Origin: Owenia fusiformis
Lineage: Eukaryota; Annelida; Polychaeta; Sabellida; Oweniidae
Length of the DNA: 64,000 nucleotides
NCBI GenBank assembly: GCA_903813345.2
Contig: CAIIXF020000012.1
Span: 34,114,572 to 34,178,571, forward strand
Reading direction: 5' to 3'
Positions 46,351 through 56,427 of the stretch are shown here, piece by piece (the stretch's first letter is position 1; every line of letters starts with the position of its first letter). The notes under the pieces were generated by a model. It saw only the letters and a program-made list of their open reading frames with translations. It was not told the DNA's origin and searched no databases. A program made the position numbers and the translations under genes.

Positions 46351-46448
46351 GTTACTGTCACCTCATAGCCGAGGGCATTTACTTCAGGGGCTTGGTCTAC
46401 ACTGACATCTATTTGTGGTCAAGTTAAAGAAAAGTACAATGGAATCAG
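46351..46448 (+). CDS. Candidate 5' exon with start codon (gene continues right)
   Basis: CTACTCTTCTTTCAG is a good acceptor and CAG|GTAAGC a good donor around a 98-nt exon. Near its end an ATG in strong context (A at -3, G at +4) opens ATG GAA TCA G, leaving phase 1. This pattern fits a 5' UTR exon with the first coding residues of a long-intron gene on the + strand. I could not find the next exon with confidence, so this is a splice-signal prediction only. Confidence 0.35.
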
Positions 46449-46535
46449 GTAAGCTGAACTCTGATCATCAGAGCCCCTCTTTGTACTAATGCTTGAATTC
46501 ATATGTTTAGTACCTGTATGTTTAGTACAGCAGGC

Positions 46536-46710
46536 GCATTGCCAGGGGGGGGGGTTCAGGGGTTCGAGCAAACTTCCCCCTCCACCGTAGCCAAAATTCC
46601 TTTCAAAATCATGCAGTTTTTCACCATTCTGAGTGATTTAGCCAGTCTTTGTCAAAAGTGATCCCTCTTAGAATTTTTTTTTGGGGAAATCCTGGCTACG
46701 GGCCTGTTGA
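46536..46710. repeat. Poly-G bounded dispersed repeat (GGCTACGGGCCTG end)
   Basis: It runs from GCATTGCCAGGGGGGGG to ATCCTGGCTACGGGCCTG and holds CATGCAGTTTTTCACCATTC, matching 31205-31312 and 52050-52190. Confidence 0.6.
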
Positions 46711-47328
46711 AGTCAAATGTATAATGCTGTGGAACCCGAAATGCGTCAACAGTTAAGAATAGAAACTATTAATTTCCCGTATAGTCTTGCTTCAGGACTG
46801 TGAACCCCCCCCACCTTATCTGTTTCACCAGCATGTTATGTGTGGAGGTGTTGTAGTGGGGGGGGGGGGGCTCACAGGGGTTGATCACCCTGAGACCAAG
46901 AGCTAGTTAAATTAATTATCTTTAAAAAATAAAAGTACCCTAGAGCACAAAAGGCTAGTGGTAATTGCAACACTCTGATGAGGATTGAAAATTTTACAGT
47001 TTAAGTGTGATAAGATCTACTTAAACCAAATATTGCTGTTATGGCATTTCATTGTCGCTTTAATATGAAATAAATGCATGTCATTATGGAGGCATAAAAC
47101 CATATGATTGTATCTGAATTTTGATTGGTCAGCTCAATTTTGATTGACCCGTATTCTGATTAGATAAGGCAGGATCGAAAGATTATTTCTTATAAAAAGT
47201 GTATAGAAGAGGCTCTGTTTTCAACCAGGGGGGAGGGATCATTTATCTGTCACTCCCCCCACCCTGCCCCATCCTGGCCGAGAGTGACTGTCATGGAGAT
47301 GGAACAGGGAAGGGCTCTCAATAACAGT

Positions 47329-47403
47329 TATGTCCGTATCATTGAATATATGCTGGCTATATTGATGACAAACCTCAGGCATATATTCAATGATACGGAC
47401 GTA
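47329..47403. repeat. Hairpin with about 24-bp stem
   Basis: TGTCCGTATCATTGAATATA...GC (47331-47353) pairs with GCATATATTCAATGATACGG...AC (47380-47403) around a 26-nt loop. Confidence 0.7.
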
Positions 47404-48014
47404 TCTGTGTAAGTGTAGTAATGAACATAATTCATGTATGTATAAAACTGCCTTGTGTTACCTGAAGGTTATTAACCTCCAGATAACAAAAATAAATGTG
47501 TTTTAGTGTAAAACAGGTAACATGTACCCTTGCTTAAAAGTACATGTATCACCTAAACTTCTTTATTCTTTATATCTGATAACCATATGTTACTATATAT
47601 ATATACCAGGTTTTTAGACACTGACTATTTTCTATCTATTCCTTGCTGATTCTATATTTTTTCTCTCTTATTTTCTCTCTAAAAATATGATGTTACAAGT
47701 TGAACAAGTTAAAGGGGCAGCATGTTTTTTGTAGGTAAAGATTGAGCGGATGTCTGATTGATGTCCATGTTAAATTGATAAGAATGTCTTTTTTGTGGTA
47801 AAAATAGCAATACCCCATTTAGGTGCGGAAACTCGTTTTTATCAAACTCCCATTGAAATAACATGGGGGCTGGAGAAATTAGCAAATAAAAGTGACTTTC
47901 CGCACCAAGCTCCAATACCCTTTTCATAGACAACTTATTTGTAAGTTGAATGAACTGCACTCAATTTCATGTGTAAGTTGACTGAACTACATATAAAACA
48001 AGTATCATAGTAGG

Positions 48015-48112
48015 TACCCTTTGCATTCGTTTGACTTCACTTCTTAAAAGAGAGCTTCGTCTTCAGTCTGTAGTCTTCGTCTGTAGTTTAACTAGACTCT
48101 GCACGCAGGGTA
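48015..48112 (-). mobile_element. TA-flanked MITE, 98-bp copy
   Basis: TACCCTTTGCATTCGTTTGA at the left and ACTCTGCACGCAGGGTA at the right. It includes a duplicated GTCTGTAGTCTTC stretch absent from copy B. Confidence 0.7.
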
Positions 48113-48513
48113 CATAGTAGGGCATATTCACAGAGAAAACTTGGCTCAACACAATTATGAAAAATTCATCCAGAAATCTACGAAAAAATGCTTCTCTTAA
48201 AGTCTATAATATTTCTTCAAAGACAAAATAAGATAAAGAAATCTCAGATAAGTTGGTCAGATCATATTGTTCTTAGAGTATATTTTTTTCATAAAAACGG
48301 CTCTCTCATCATTCAGCAGTGCAATTATGTCATATTTTGTATTTTACTCAGTGACATCAAAATAGATTAGGTGTGATTATTATACTATTAGCAGCTTAAT
48401 ATAGTCATTATGATTATTGACATTTGAAATTGACACAGTTATTTTGAGATCCTTATTGCGTCAATAATGCGACTGCATGACATATCTGCACTATCTAATT
48501 TAAACAACTCTTT

Positions 48514-49080
48514 CACTGTTCCACAGCTGGATGACTCTAACTGCAGTTAGCACCATTCAAGATGGTTGCCGAAATTTTTTCGTCTTCGATAAACCTCATT
48601 TTTCAGCTAAACTAAGTTGAATCTGGATTCCAAATGTTTCGCCATGCAAATTATTAAAGCTCCAGTGGTAAATAACCTCAAATAAAAGCTCAAACAACCG
48701 CGATATTGGAGAATTTTAAAGAAAATGGCTTCACTTAGAATGACTCTAACTGAAGTTGTCATCATCAACCTCTGTTAAAGTCATTCTACGTGAAGCCATT
48801 TTCTTTCAAATTCTCTAATATATCTTTTATTGACATCTTGTATCATAACATGATTACATTAGTCATAACTATGAAAAAACTAAATAAACTAATAATTGCA
48901 GGTATTTGGGCATTTATTTGTATTTTTTTTATGATCATTGCTTTATTAGTTTGCATGGCGAAACTTTTGGAATCAAGATTCAGCTTATTTTAGCTGAAAT
49001 TGGAGGTTTATCGAAAATGAAAGAATTTCGGCAACCATCTTGAATAACTGCATTTAGAGTCATCCAGCTATGGAACAGTG
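48514..49080. mobile_element. Long-TIR element, CACTGTTCCA ends, 5-bp TSD
   Basis: The terminal inverted repeats extend over more than 130 bp (CACTGTTCCACAGCTGGATG ... and inverse ending CAGTG). TCTTT is duplicated at 48509-48513 and 49081-49085. The centre is a further hairpin with GAAAATGGCTTCAC and GTGAAGCCATTTTC. Ends beginning CAC with a 5-bp TSD recall Transib; no transposase is present, so the class is inferred. Confidence 0.75.
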
Positions 49081-49299
49081 TCTTTGGCAATTAGTTACAT
49101 TCATATAAAGCTACAAAATTACGCTTAATAAATTAAATATGGCTGAGGCTAAATGTATAGTCATCAAATATTAAGATTTTTGAGCAAATGGTGCAGAAGT
49201 TTTTAGTCAACCCTTGTAGTTACGTTTTCATACCAAATATGGGGTTATGGATCGTCATACTAAAGCTGTATGGGTGTACCATATCACCAACGTGTCAAT

Positions 49300-49378
49300 A
49301 ATTTGAGGTAGATGGCAGATCATGGCATGTATACATGCTTGGCCAAACAAATAGATTGACAGCAAGATATCTCCCACT
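49300..49378 (-). repeat. Decayed fragment of the 42450 element
   Basis: CATGGCATGTATACATGCTT followed by GGCCAAACAAATAGATTGACAG resembles 43381-43425. Confidence 0.5.
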
Positions 49379-49387
49379 AAACCAAAT

Positions 49388-49795
49388 CACGCAGTACTAA
49401 CTTCAACCGTTAATTTGAATTTTTGACCTACCGGATGTTTGAAAATCAAGGATTGCGAGTCTCATACTGCACCGTTTTACTTCAAACTTATACCATTAAA
49501 AGCAAAACAAAATTCCCTTTCTGTCGGTGCATTACTTTATTGTAAAGGGTCCCTCGTTCTAGCAGCGTTTTGGTCCCCAGCTATGAGAAGGCCTTCTTAC
49601 AGCTGGGGACCAAAATGCCGCTGGAAGTAGGGACTCTGTTTAAAAGAATAATGTACCAACAGAAAGGGATTTTTGTTATGCTTTCAATGGAACAAATTTG
49701 AAGAAAAACAGTCCAGTATTAGACTCTTAATCCTTGATTTCCAAACATCCGGTAGGTCAAAAATTCAAATTAACGGTCGAAGATAGTCCCGCGTG
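49388..49795. mobile_element. 408-bp hairpin MITE
   Basis: Nearly the whole element is one inverted repeat. The left arm (CACGCAGTACTAACTTCAAC ... GACCTACCGGATGTTTG) is mirrored at 49750-49795. The centre is TGGTCCCCAGCT/AGCTGGGGACCA at about 49571-49613. No ORF of note. Confidence 0.75.
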
Positions 49796-50022
49796 CAAAT
49801 ACAAAAAAATTGATAATGAAAAAAATGAATGCCCAAAATTAGCCACATAGTGGCAAACAATGAACTCACATGGCTTCAATGTGATGGCAAGAGAGAAGAT
49901 GATATATAGAAATGTGTCTACTATGAATAATTACTTATGACTCAAAAGGAAATTGTCCATAATACTCCTCAAATCATCTCATATTTAATGTGCAATGAGT
50001 CATGTTATGAGGCATCCTTATT

Positions 50023-50156
50023 ATGTCACCACTAGAAGATGTGGTGACATATTGCTTCAGTTTCCAAGTTTGTGGATGGTGTTTGGTATTTGGCAGTTGG
50101 TGTTTGGCATTTTATGGTTGGTGCTTGGCATCTGTAACTAATGGCAGGTGGTGACA
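50023..50156. mobile_element. Short TIR element, ATGTCACCAC ends
   Basis: ATGTCACCACTAGAAGATGTGGTGACAT at the left (itself a hairpin) and GGTGGTGACA at the right. It has the same termini as the 1.3-kb element at 62371, so it is likely a deleted relative. The interior repeats TGGTGTTTGGCA. Confidence 0.55.
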
Positions 50157-50461
50157 ATTGCATGTTGCCTAGCGGAATTCTCATAATTTTTTTTAGATCG
50201 AACATTTTTGTTATTTTAAATGTTCAGGATGTTTTTATTAAAGGTTTAATCATTCTGATTTATCAGAGCCCCTCTTTACCTAACGCTTTTGAGAGAACTA
50301 TTCCAAAAGGATAGTAAAGGCTGTGGATCCCACAATGAGGTTTAATAGTCATTTCAATTCCAACTTAGCTGTAAATTGCTTTGAGGTGACCTTCAATATT
50401 GAACAAGTAATTTACTCTATTCCTTGGGTTATTCACCTCTAGATTGTTAACCTAAATTAAT

Positions 50462-50895
50462 AGATTGCCCTTGAATAAAATTACAGGCTGTATAACATCA
50501 CCAGCTGTCCTTGCATAAAATTACAAGTGACTCATATTAAATTAAAAGTTGTCATTACATAAAACTAAAGGTTGGACAATTTATAGGTTGTCCTTGCTTT
50601 AAATCAAAGCTGTCCTCCCAAACTATGCTTTGTCCTTGCATGTCAAAATGGTAGGTTATCCATGCACAATTTATAGATTGCCCTTGAATAAAATTACAGG
50701 CTGTATAACATCACCAGCTGTCCTTGCATAAAATTACAAGTGACTCATATTAAATTAAAAGTTGTCATTACATAAAACTAAAGGTTGGACAATTTAGAGG
50801 TTGTCCCTTGCTTTAAATCAAAGCTGTCCTCCCAAATTATGCTTTGTCCTTGCATGTCAAAATGGTAGGTTATCCATGCACAATTTATAGGTTGT
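50462..50895 (+). repeat. 213-bp tandem duplication
   Basis: AGATTGCCCTTGAATAAAAT starts both copies (about 50462 and 50675). They agree through TGTCAAAATGGTAGGTTATCC with a handful of changes. No coding. Confidence 0.8.
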
Positions 50896-51292
50896 CCCTG
50901 CATAAAATTATTTCTTATCATTGAATGAATTATAGATTCTCCTTTGTAAATTGATAAGTTTCATCTATGCAATGATTTAAAGGTCATCGTTGCATAAAAT
51001 TATTGGTTCCGTGCATAAAATGACAGTTAATGGGTTTAACTATAATTCATTACTATTCTAGAACATAGTGTTTTTATTTTTATTTTTTTCAAGGGTTAAT
51101 CAGCTAGAAGGTCACTGTACTTTCAATGGCAATGTACTGTTAATGTGAACATAAAGCAAAATATATCTCATAAATGTCATTTTGTCTACTGTCTGTCAGT
51201 TTTGTGTTCAATGCTAATGAAATCGAACTAAACAAACTGTTGAATATAAAAATAATTTCTGTTTTGAATTATTAATCTCTTAATGCTTGTGC

Positions 51293-51639
51293 TACCCATT
51301 GCATTCGTTCGACTTTGCTTCTCAAAAGAGAGCTTCGTCTTCACTCTTTCATATTTCAATAAATCTCTGAACTCACCGCACTAATTAGAGTTCATCGTTG
51401 AAATAAGGACGACTTTCTATATGGTCATTTTCTCTGACGTAATCACATAATTATTGTGCATGCATTTAGCACTTGTTCCTTCCAGCTCGCTGATTGGTTG
51501 AGAAGACAGCGCGGTAGGTGCGAAATGATTCATGACAAGAGCTGTTACGGGCATCAGTTGTGGGGGCGGGGCTGCTAAACTGTCATATAGTCTACACTAG
51601 GCAGAGGGTAGTTTATAACTAGACTCTGCGGGCAGGGTA
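51293..51639 (-). mobile_element. TA-flanked MITE family, long 347-bp copy
   Basis: TACCCATTGCATTCGTTCGA at the left and ACTCTGCGGGCAGGGTA at the right, with about 270 bp of interior absent from the short copies. It may represent the fuller parent form. Part of its interior recurs inverted around the LTR element. Confidence 0.65.
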
Positions 51640-52039
51640 GCTTTGTGCTTGTTTGACTCCTAAATTAATTTTGTTTCTAAAAACAATTTAGATATACATT
51701 TAGAAGTTTACTAAGGTTTCGATACAGATGTGCATAAATTCATTAGAATTGAAAATTGGGGCAATCTCTTTTTCAAACTATTGCCAGATAAACATAAAAA
51801 TTAAAGAATTATTCTCAAATGAAAAGTTCGAAAAATCTAAGGTTTATATTTCATTGTCATAAATTGAAAAATTATCTTAGAATAAAGCTAGAAATGTTGG
51901 AAGTTATAAAGAATTTTTTTAAAGCCTGTATTAATTATAGGCTGAGGCTTCCTCATCATTTTTATGTCATCAGTAATTAGTCTCAAACTTTTTTGTAGAC
52001 AGTGTTCAGCAATTAATTGATGTTTCGCATTCAGTGGCA

Positions 52040-52195
52040 AAAAAATGATTCAAAATCATCCAGTTTTTCACCATTTTGAGCATTTTGAAAGTGAATTTGC
52101 CCTCTTTTTGCCAAAGCTGTCAAAGTGAACCCCTTGAATTTTTCAAAAAGTGCCCCCCCCTCCCTTGGCAGAAGCTGGTTACAGGCCTGAGTTTG
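52040..52195. repeat. Poly-C bounded dispersed repeat
   Basis: CATCCAGTTTTTCACCATTT ... CCCCCCCCTCCCTTGGCAGA ... TTACAGGCCTGA, related to 46536-46710. Confidence 0.55.
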
Positions 52196-52240
52196 CACCT
52201 ACTAAACTGCGCAGAAACTCTAATGGGAAAGTCAGCACTC

Positions 52241-52508
52241 TACCCTATGTGCAGAGTCTAGTTATTAACTACCCTCTGCCTTGTAGACTATATTATTATT
52301 ACCACCTTGCCGGGCCAGTTCTAGCGGTTTTAGTGCTAGTTTAGAAGGCGTTTATTTTACTACATTTGTATATCGACCTGAGAAATGTGTGACGTCATAT
52401 TGGTGGTCCATATGGACCGGTCTAGAATATATTCCCCGGGAAATTAGATATCGTTCAATGCGTAAGATTTTCTGCTGTTTCAGTCCTGGTCGTTAACGGT
52501 GGTAATAA
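52241..52508 (+). mobile_element. MITE (opposite to the 51293 copy), left part, split by the LTR element
   Basis: TACCCTATGTGCAGAGTCTA then ACTACCCTCTGCCTTGTAGA is the inverse of 51598-51639. Right of the LTR element, CAGTCATGAGTCATTTCACA (about 55132-55152) continues the inverse of 51525-51545, so the LTR element landed inside this copy. Confidence 0.55.
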
Positions 52509-52929
52509 TGTAACCAGGCTATTTCATATTTTGAATTTCATATTGATCAATCCCCATTTGTTTCCTTGTTCATTTTAACAGGTCCTTTTAATCCTCTTGC
52601 ATCAACTACTTTTACATCCAGTATTTCAGATATTTATAACCATGTTGTTTGCAAGTCACTTTTGTATATATGTTCTATTGTTTAAACCAGTTTTGTATGT
52701 TGTTTCATGCTGTGTTTGTTTTTACTTTTCATTCATGTCTTCATGTTATATATATAGATCACATTCACTCACTCAGTTGAGTTTGGGTGTTGCCCAGTTA
52801 GTCAGTTAGTTAGTCAATTGTTGCAGAGATACATGTATCAGATTTTGAAATAGACTTTTTTAGACATTTTAAATCATAGTTTCTGTTGTATTTTATTCGC
52901 CACCCACGGCCTTCCATCGCCCATTTACA
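52509..52929 (+). repeat. Left LTR, 421 bp
   Basis: Starts TGTAACCAGGCTATTTC and ends CATCGCCCATTTACA. No difference from the right LTR was noticed. Confidence 0.9.
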
Positions 52930-52930
52930 T

Positions 52931-52949
52931 TGGTACCAGGAGTGGGGTT
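52931..52949 (+). promoter_or_regulatory. Primer-binding site complementary to tRNA-Leu(UAA)
   Basis: TGGTACCAGGAGTGGGGTT begins one base after the LTR. Its complement ends CACTCCTGGTACCA, the 3' end of animal tRNA-Leu(UAA) as I know it, over 19 nt. Confidence 0.8.
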
Positions 52950-53076
52950 GGTGAGCGAAACAGTGGGGTAGGAAGATTACATTGGTTGATGAGCGAAAAA
53001 GTGTGGTAGGCAAGGATGTAAAGTTGGGTAGGCACAAATAGTTTATAGCTGACTGACTAAATTTTAGCAACACAAA

Positions 53077-53823
53077 ATGGATTTATCATTCGTGACCTGT
53101 TGGTTTTGTAAAGGAAGAGGCCATCGTAAAAGACAATGCATTTCGTTTATCCAACAGAGATATTATTGTTTATTATGTGAAACTAATGGAATGCATCGCA
53201 CCAAGGATTGTCAATCATCTTTGACTGTAAATTGTAAATCTGTGCATGTACAGACTAAGCCGAAAACGCACAACAAGTACAGCCAAGCAGAATCTGTAAA
53301 TATGGACGTTTATACCAATGCAATTTCCGATTATAAGCGGATCGAAAGCGAACTCTATGGTCAGAGGAAAGGAAACCAGATGTATAAAGAAAAAATTGCA
53401 AAATTGGAAGTTGAACGATTGGACGACAAAACTCGGCTGAAAACACAAAGGAAATTGATAAAATCTCTGGAAAACGATATTCGTGAATATAGTGATAAAT
53501 TATATACCTCCACCAGTGAATCTAGTCTTCTGCAATCTAAACTTCAGGAATCCGTAAAACAAATTTCTGCACTGTCATCACGTTCCAACGAATATTCAGC
53601 TATAATTGCGGACATCGAAAATAAACTTAAGGATCGAACGCAAGATTTAGAAACATATACGTCAGTGATCCGATCTCAACAAATCAGAGTCGATGACCTT
53701 GTCAAATCGTCTACTGGAAATTCAAACTTCTTGGGACTACTAGGAAATCGTATCTTTCACAAGACCTCATTATACAATCCATATACCAATCTTACCAACC
53801 AACCATTAATCTTTGATGTCTGA
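53077..53823 (+). CDS. Gag-like protein with two N-terminal zinc knuckles and a coiled coil
   Basis: 248 residues. CWFCKGRGHRKRQC (8-21) is a perfect CX2CX4HX4C zinc knuckle. CLLCETNGMHRTKDC (31-45) is a variant with CX2CX5HX4C spacing. A polar linker follows. From about 82 to 205 the sequence is a Lys/Glu/Leu/Ser-rich heptad-like coiled coil, then a short tail (FLGLLGNRIF). Zinc knuckles in Gag normally sit near the C-terminus and bind the genomic RNA; here they are at the very start and no capsid-like region is recognisable. I infer an RNA-binding, self-associating packaging protein. No relative is recognised. Confidence 0.75.
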   Translation: MDLSFVTCWFCKGRGHRKRQCISFIQQRYYCLLCETNGMHRTKDCQSSLTVNCKSVHVQTKPKTHNKYSQAESVNMDVYTNAISDYKRIESELYGQRKGNQMYKEKIAKLEVERLDDKTRLKTQRKLIKSLENDIREYSDKLYTSTSESSLLQSKLQESVKQISALSSRSNEYSAIIADIENKLKDRTQDLETYTSVIRSQQIRVDDLVKSSTGNSNFLGLLGNRIFHKTSLYNPYTNLTNQPLIFDV

Positions 53824-54621
53824 AGAACTCGTGTGCTTCAACTAGCCACTACATGATGATATGAGATAACGTACAATCTAACACTGCTGTTGATATAATT
53901 CTGTTGAAATGATATAATGATGCTGATGTGATATTGATAGTGATATTATTGACTTAAAAATTAATGTGTTTCAATTTTACACTTAATATTATAATCTAAC
54001 ATTTTCTTTAAGTTTGACTTAAATATGATAATCATGCAAGTTATTACATTTTCATCTTTGCTGCATTATAGTTAAACCATTTACAATCTCAATATTTGCA
54101 GATGTTAATTATAATCTCTAGTGGTGTATAGCATTGCCTTAAATGGTGTATTGCTTGGTCTTAATTGATGCATAACTGCTTTAAATGGTGTATAACATAG
54201 CCAATCATGGTGTACTACTTTGCCACAGAATGGTGTATATTTAAGCCCATAATGGTGCTGCCAAGAGATACAATTCAACATTTTGCTTATATTCTTCAGG
54301 TTTATCGTAACACAATGCAAATTTCAGTATCTAAAATGTAGCATTGATTCACGTATGATGCCACTTCATTACTGTTTTCTATTGTTATTCAATTAATGTA
54401 TTATGTGTATGTGTTAATTCTTAGGCACTTCAATATGGTGTTACTTATATTGTATTTTGTTCAGGTAGTGGATGTTTTTCAGGGGAGGATAAACCTTTAC
54501 GAAATATTTTATTGTAAATCATTTTGAAAAGTGCAGTTTATTATGTTTTTGTAACTTATTTTTAATATTTATGGCCGAATAAGGTTTAATGTGGGACCAT
54601 TAAAGACGTTGTCCGCGTGAA

Positions 54622-55042
54622 TGTAACCAGGCTATTTCATATTTTGAATTTCATATTGATCAATCCCCATTTGTTTCCTTGTTCATTTTAACAGGTCCTT
54701 TTAATCCTCTTGCATCAACTACTTTTACATCCAGTATTTCAGATATTTATAACCATGTTGTTTGCAAGTCACTTTTGTATATATGTTCTATTGTTTAAAC
54801 CAGTTTTGTATGTTGTTTCATGCTGTGTTTGTTTTTACTTTTCATTCATGTCTTCATGTTATATATATAGATCACATTCACTCACTCAGTTGAGTTTGGG
54901 TGTTGCCCAGTTAGTCAGTTAGTTAGTCAATTGTTGCAGAGATACATGTATCAGATTTTGAAATAGACTTTTTTAGACATTTTAAATCATAGTTTCTGTT
55001 GTATTTTATTCGCCACCCACGGCCTTCCATCGCCCATTTACA
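54622..55042 (+). repeat. Right LTR, 421 bp
   Basis: Same length and, by eye, same sequence as 52509-52929, including the 70-codon chance ORF inside. Identity implies a young insertion. Confidence 0.9.
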
Positions 55043-55500
55043 ATAATATTAATAATGTCATTTCTGCGAGCAATATTTCACTATATCGGCCTTAGAAATG
55101 ATGTTATTGTACTATTATTATTACAGTTTAGCAGTCATGAGTCATTTCACACCTACCTGGCTACAGGCCTGCCTATTCATGAAAAGACTCATCAATTTAA
55201 TAACTATAGCAGAAAAGTGTGTACATGATTATATACATCCTTATTACTCTAAATAGAGTTGTTCTTTTGACCCTGATTTGTTCAAGTACTACTGCGTTGT
55301 TAACAGAAATATTGATTCGATTCTCAATACTACATTGGAAGTACATAGGAAATTTACTTAATCGATTGATGCTCTAGCCTTTCGGTGGTTCATTGATTTG
55401 AGACATGTTTACTTATAGTACTTTTTACTTGATATCATGCACATATATCGTGAACGTCTACAATGGGGTAAACATTGATTTTCCAAGTTTACAAATACCA

Positions 55501-56427
55501 AACCAAAGCTGACATACACCCACTCAAAAACTGACATACTTGGCCTTAGCCAAAACCGGCACATATATGTATTTGGGCTTATAGTCAAACCTAACACATA
55601 TTTGACCTAATCCAAAACTGGCATATACTTGATCTTATCCAAACCTGACATATATTTGGCCTTAGCCACTTGCTGACACATACATGTACTGTACTTGGGG
55701 TTACCCAAAGCTGACATATACTTGATCTTAGCCAAAACTGACATATACTTGGCCTTATCGAAAACTGACATTTACTTGGCCTTAGTCAAACCTGACAAAA
55801 CTTGAGCTTATCCAAAACTGACATAAACTTGAGCTTATCGAAAACTGACATTTACTTGGCCTTAGTCAAACCTGACAAAACTTGAGCTTATCCAAAACTG
55901 ACATAAACTTGAGCTTATCCAAAACGGACATAAACTTGACTGTATCCAAAACTGACATATACTTGGCCTTACCCAAAGCTGACATATACTTGATCTTAGC
56001 CAAAACTGACATATACTTGACCTTACCCAAAGCCGACATATACTTGATCTTAGCCAAAACTGATATATACTTGGCCTGGCCTTAGTCAAACCTGACAAAA
56101 CTTGAGCTTATCCAAAACTGACATAAACTTGAGCATTTCCAAAACCGACATAAACTTGACCGTATCCAAAACTGACATAAACTTGAGCTTATCCAAAACT
56201 GACATAAACTTGAGCTTATCCAAAACTGACATAAACTTGAGCTTATCCAAAACTGACATAAACTTGACCATATCCAAAACTGACATAAACTTGAGCTTAT
56301 CCAAAACTGACATAAACTTGACCATATCCAAAACTGACATAAACTTGACCTTATCCAAAAACTGACATAAACTTGACCGTATCCAAAACTGACATATACT
56401 TGACCTTATCCAAAAACTGACATAAAC
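55501..56427 (+). repeat. 27-bp minisatellite (about 33 copies)
   Basis: Unit CTTATCCAAAACTGACATAA ACTTGAG with variants (GCTTAGCC, TATACTTGGCC). It is degenerate at the left and homogeneous at 56100-56400. Open frames on both strands repeat nine residues and are not genes. Confidence 0.9.

Larger units (their letters stand above)
52509..55042 (+). mobile_element. Short LTR retrotransposon with a gag-like ORF and no pol
   Basis: Two 421-bp LTRs (TG...CA) bound 1692 bp, with ATAA duplicated at 52505-52508 and 55043-55046. The primer-binding site is directly after the left LTR. The internal region encodes a single 248-residue protein and otherwise holds no RT, protease, RNase H or integrase. 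A purine stretch near 54480 (CAGGGGAGGATAAA) could be the polypurine tract but is about 130 bp from the right LTR. The element must borrow its enzymes from an autonomous partner. Confidence 0.85.

Noticed and set aside
52597-52809. 70-codon ORF present identically in both LTRs
   Set aside because: It lies entirely in the LTR and has hydrophobic, low-complexity content, with no evidence of translation.
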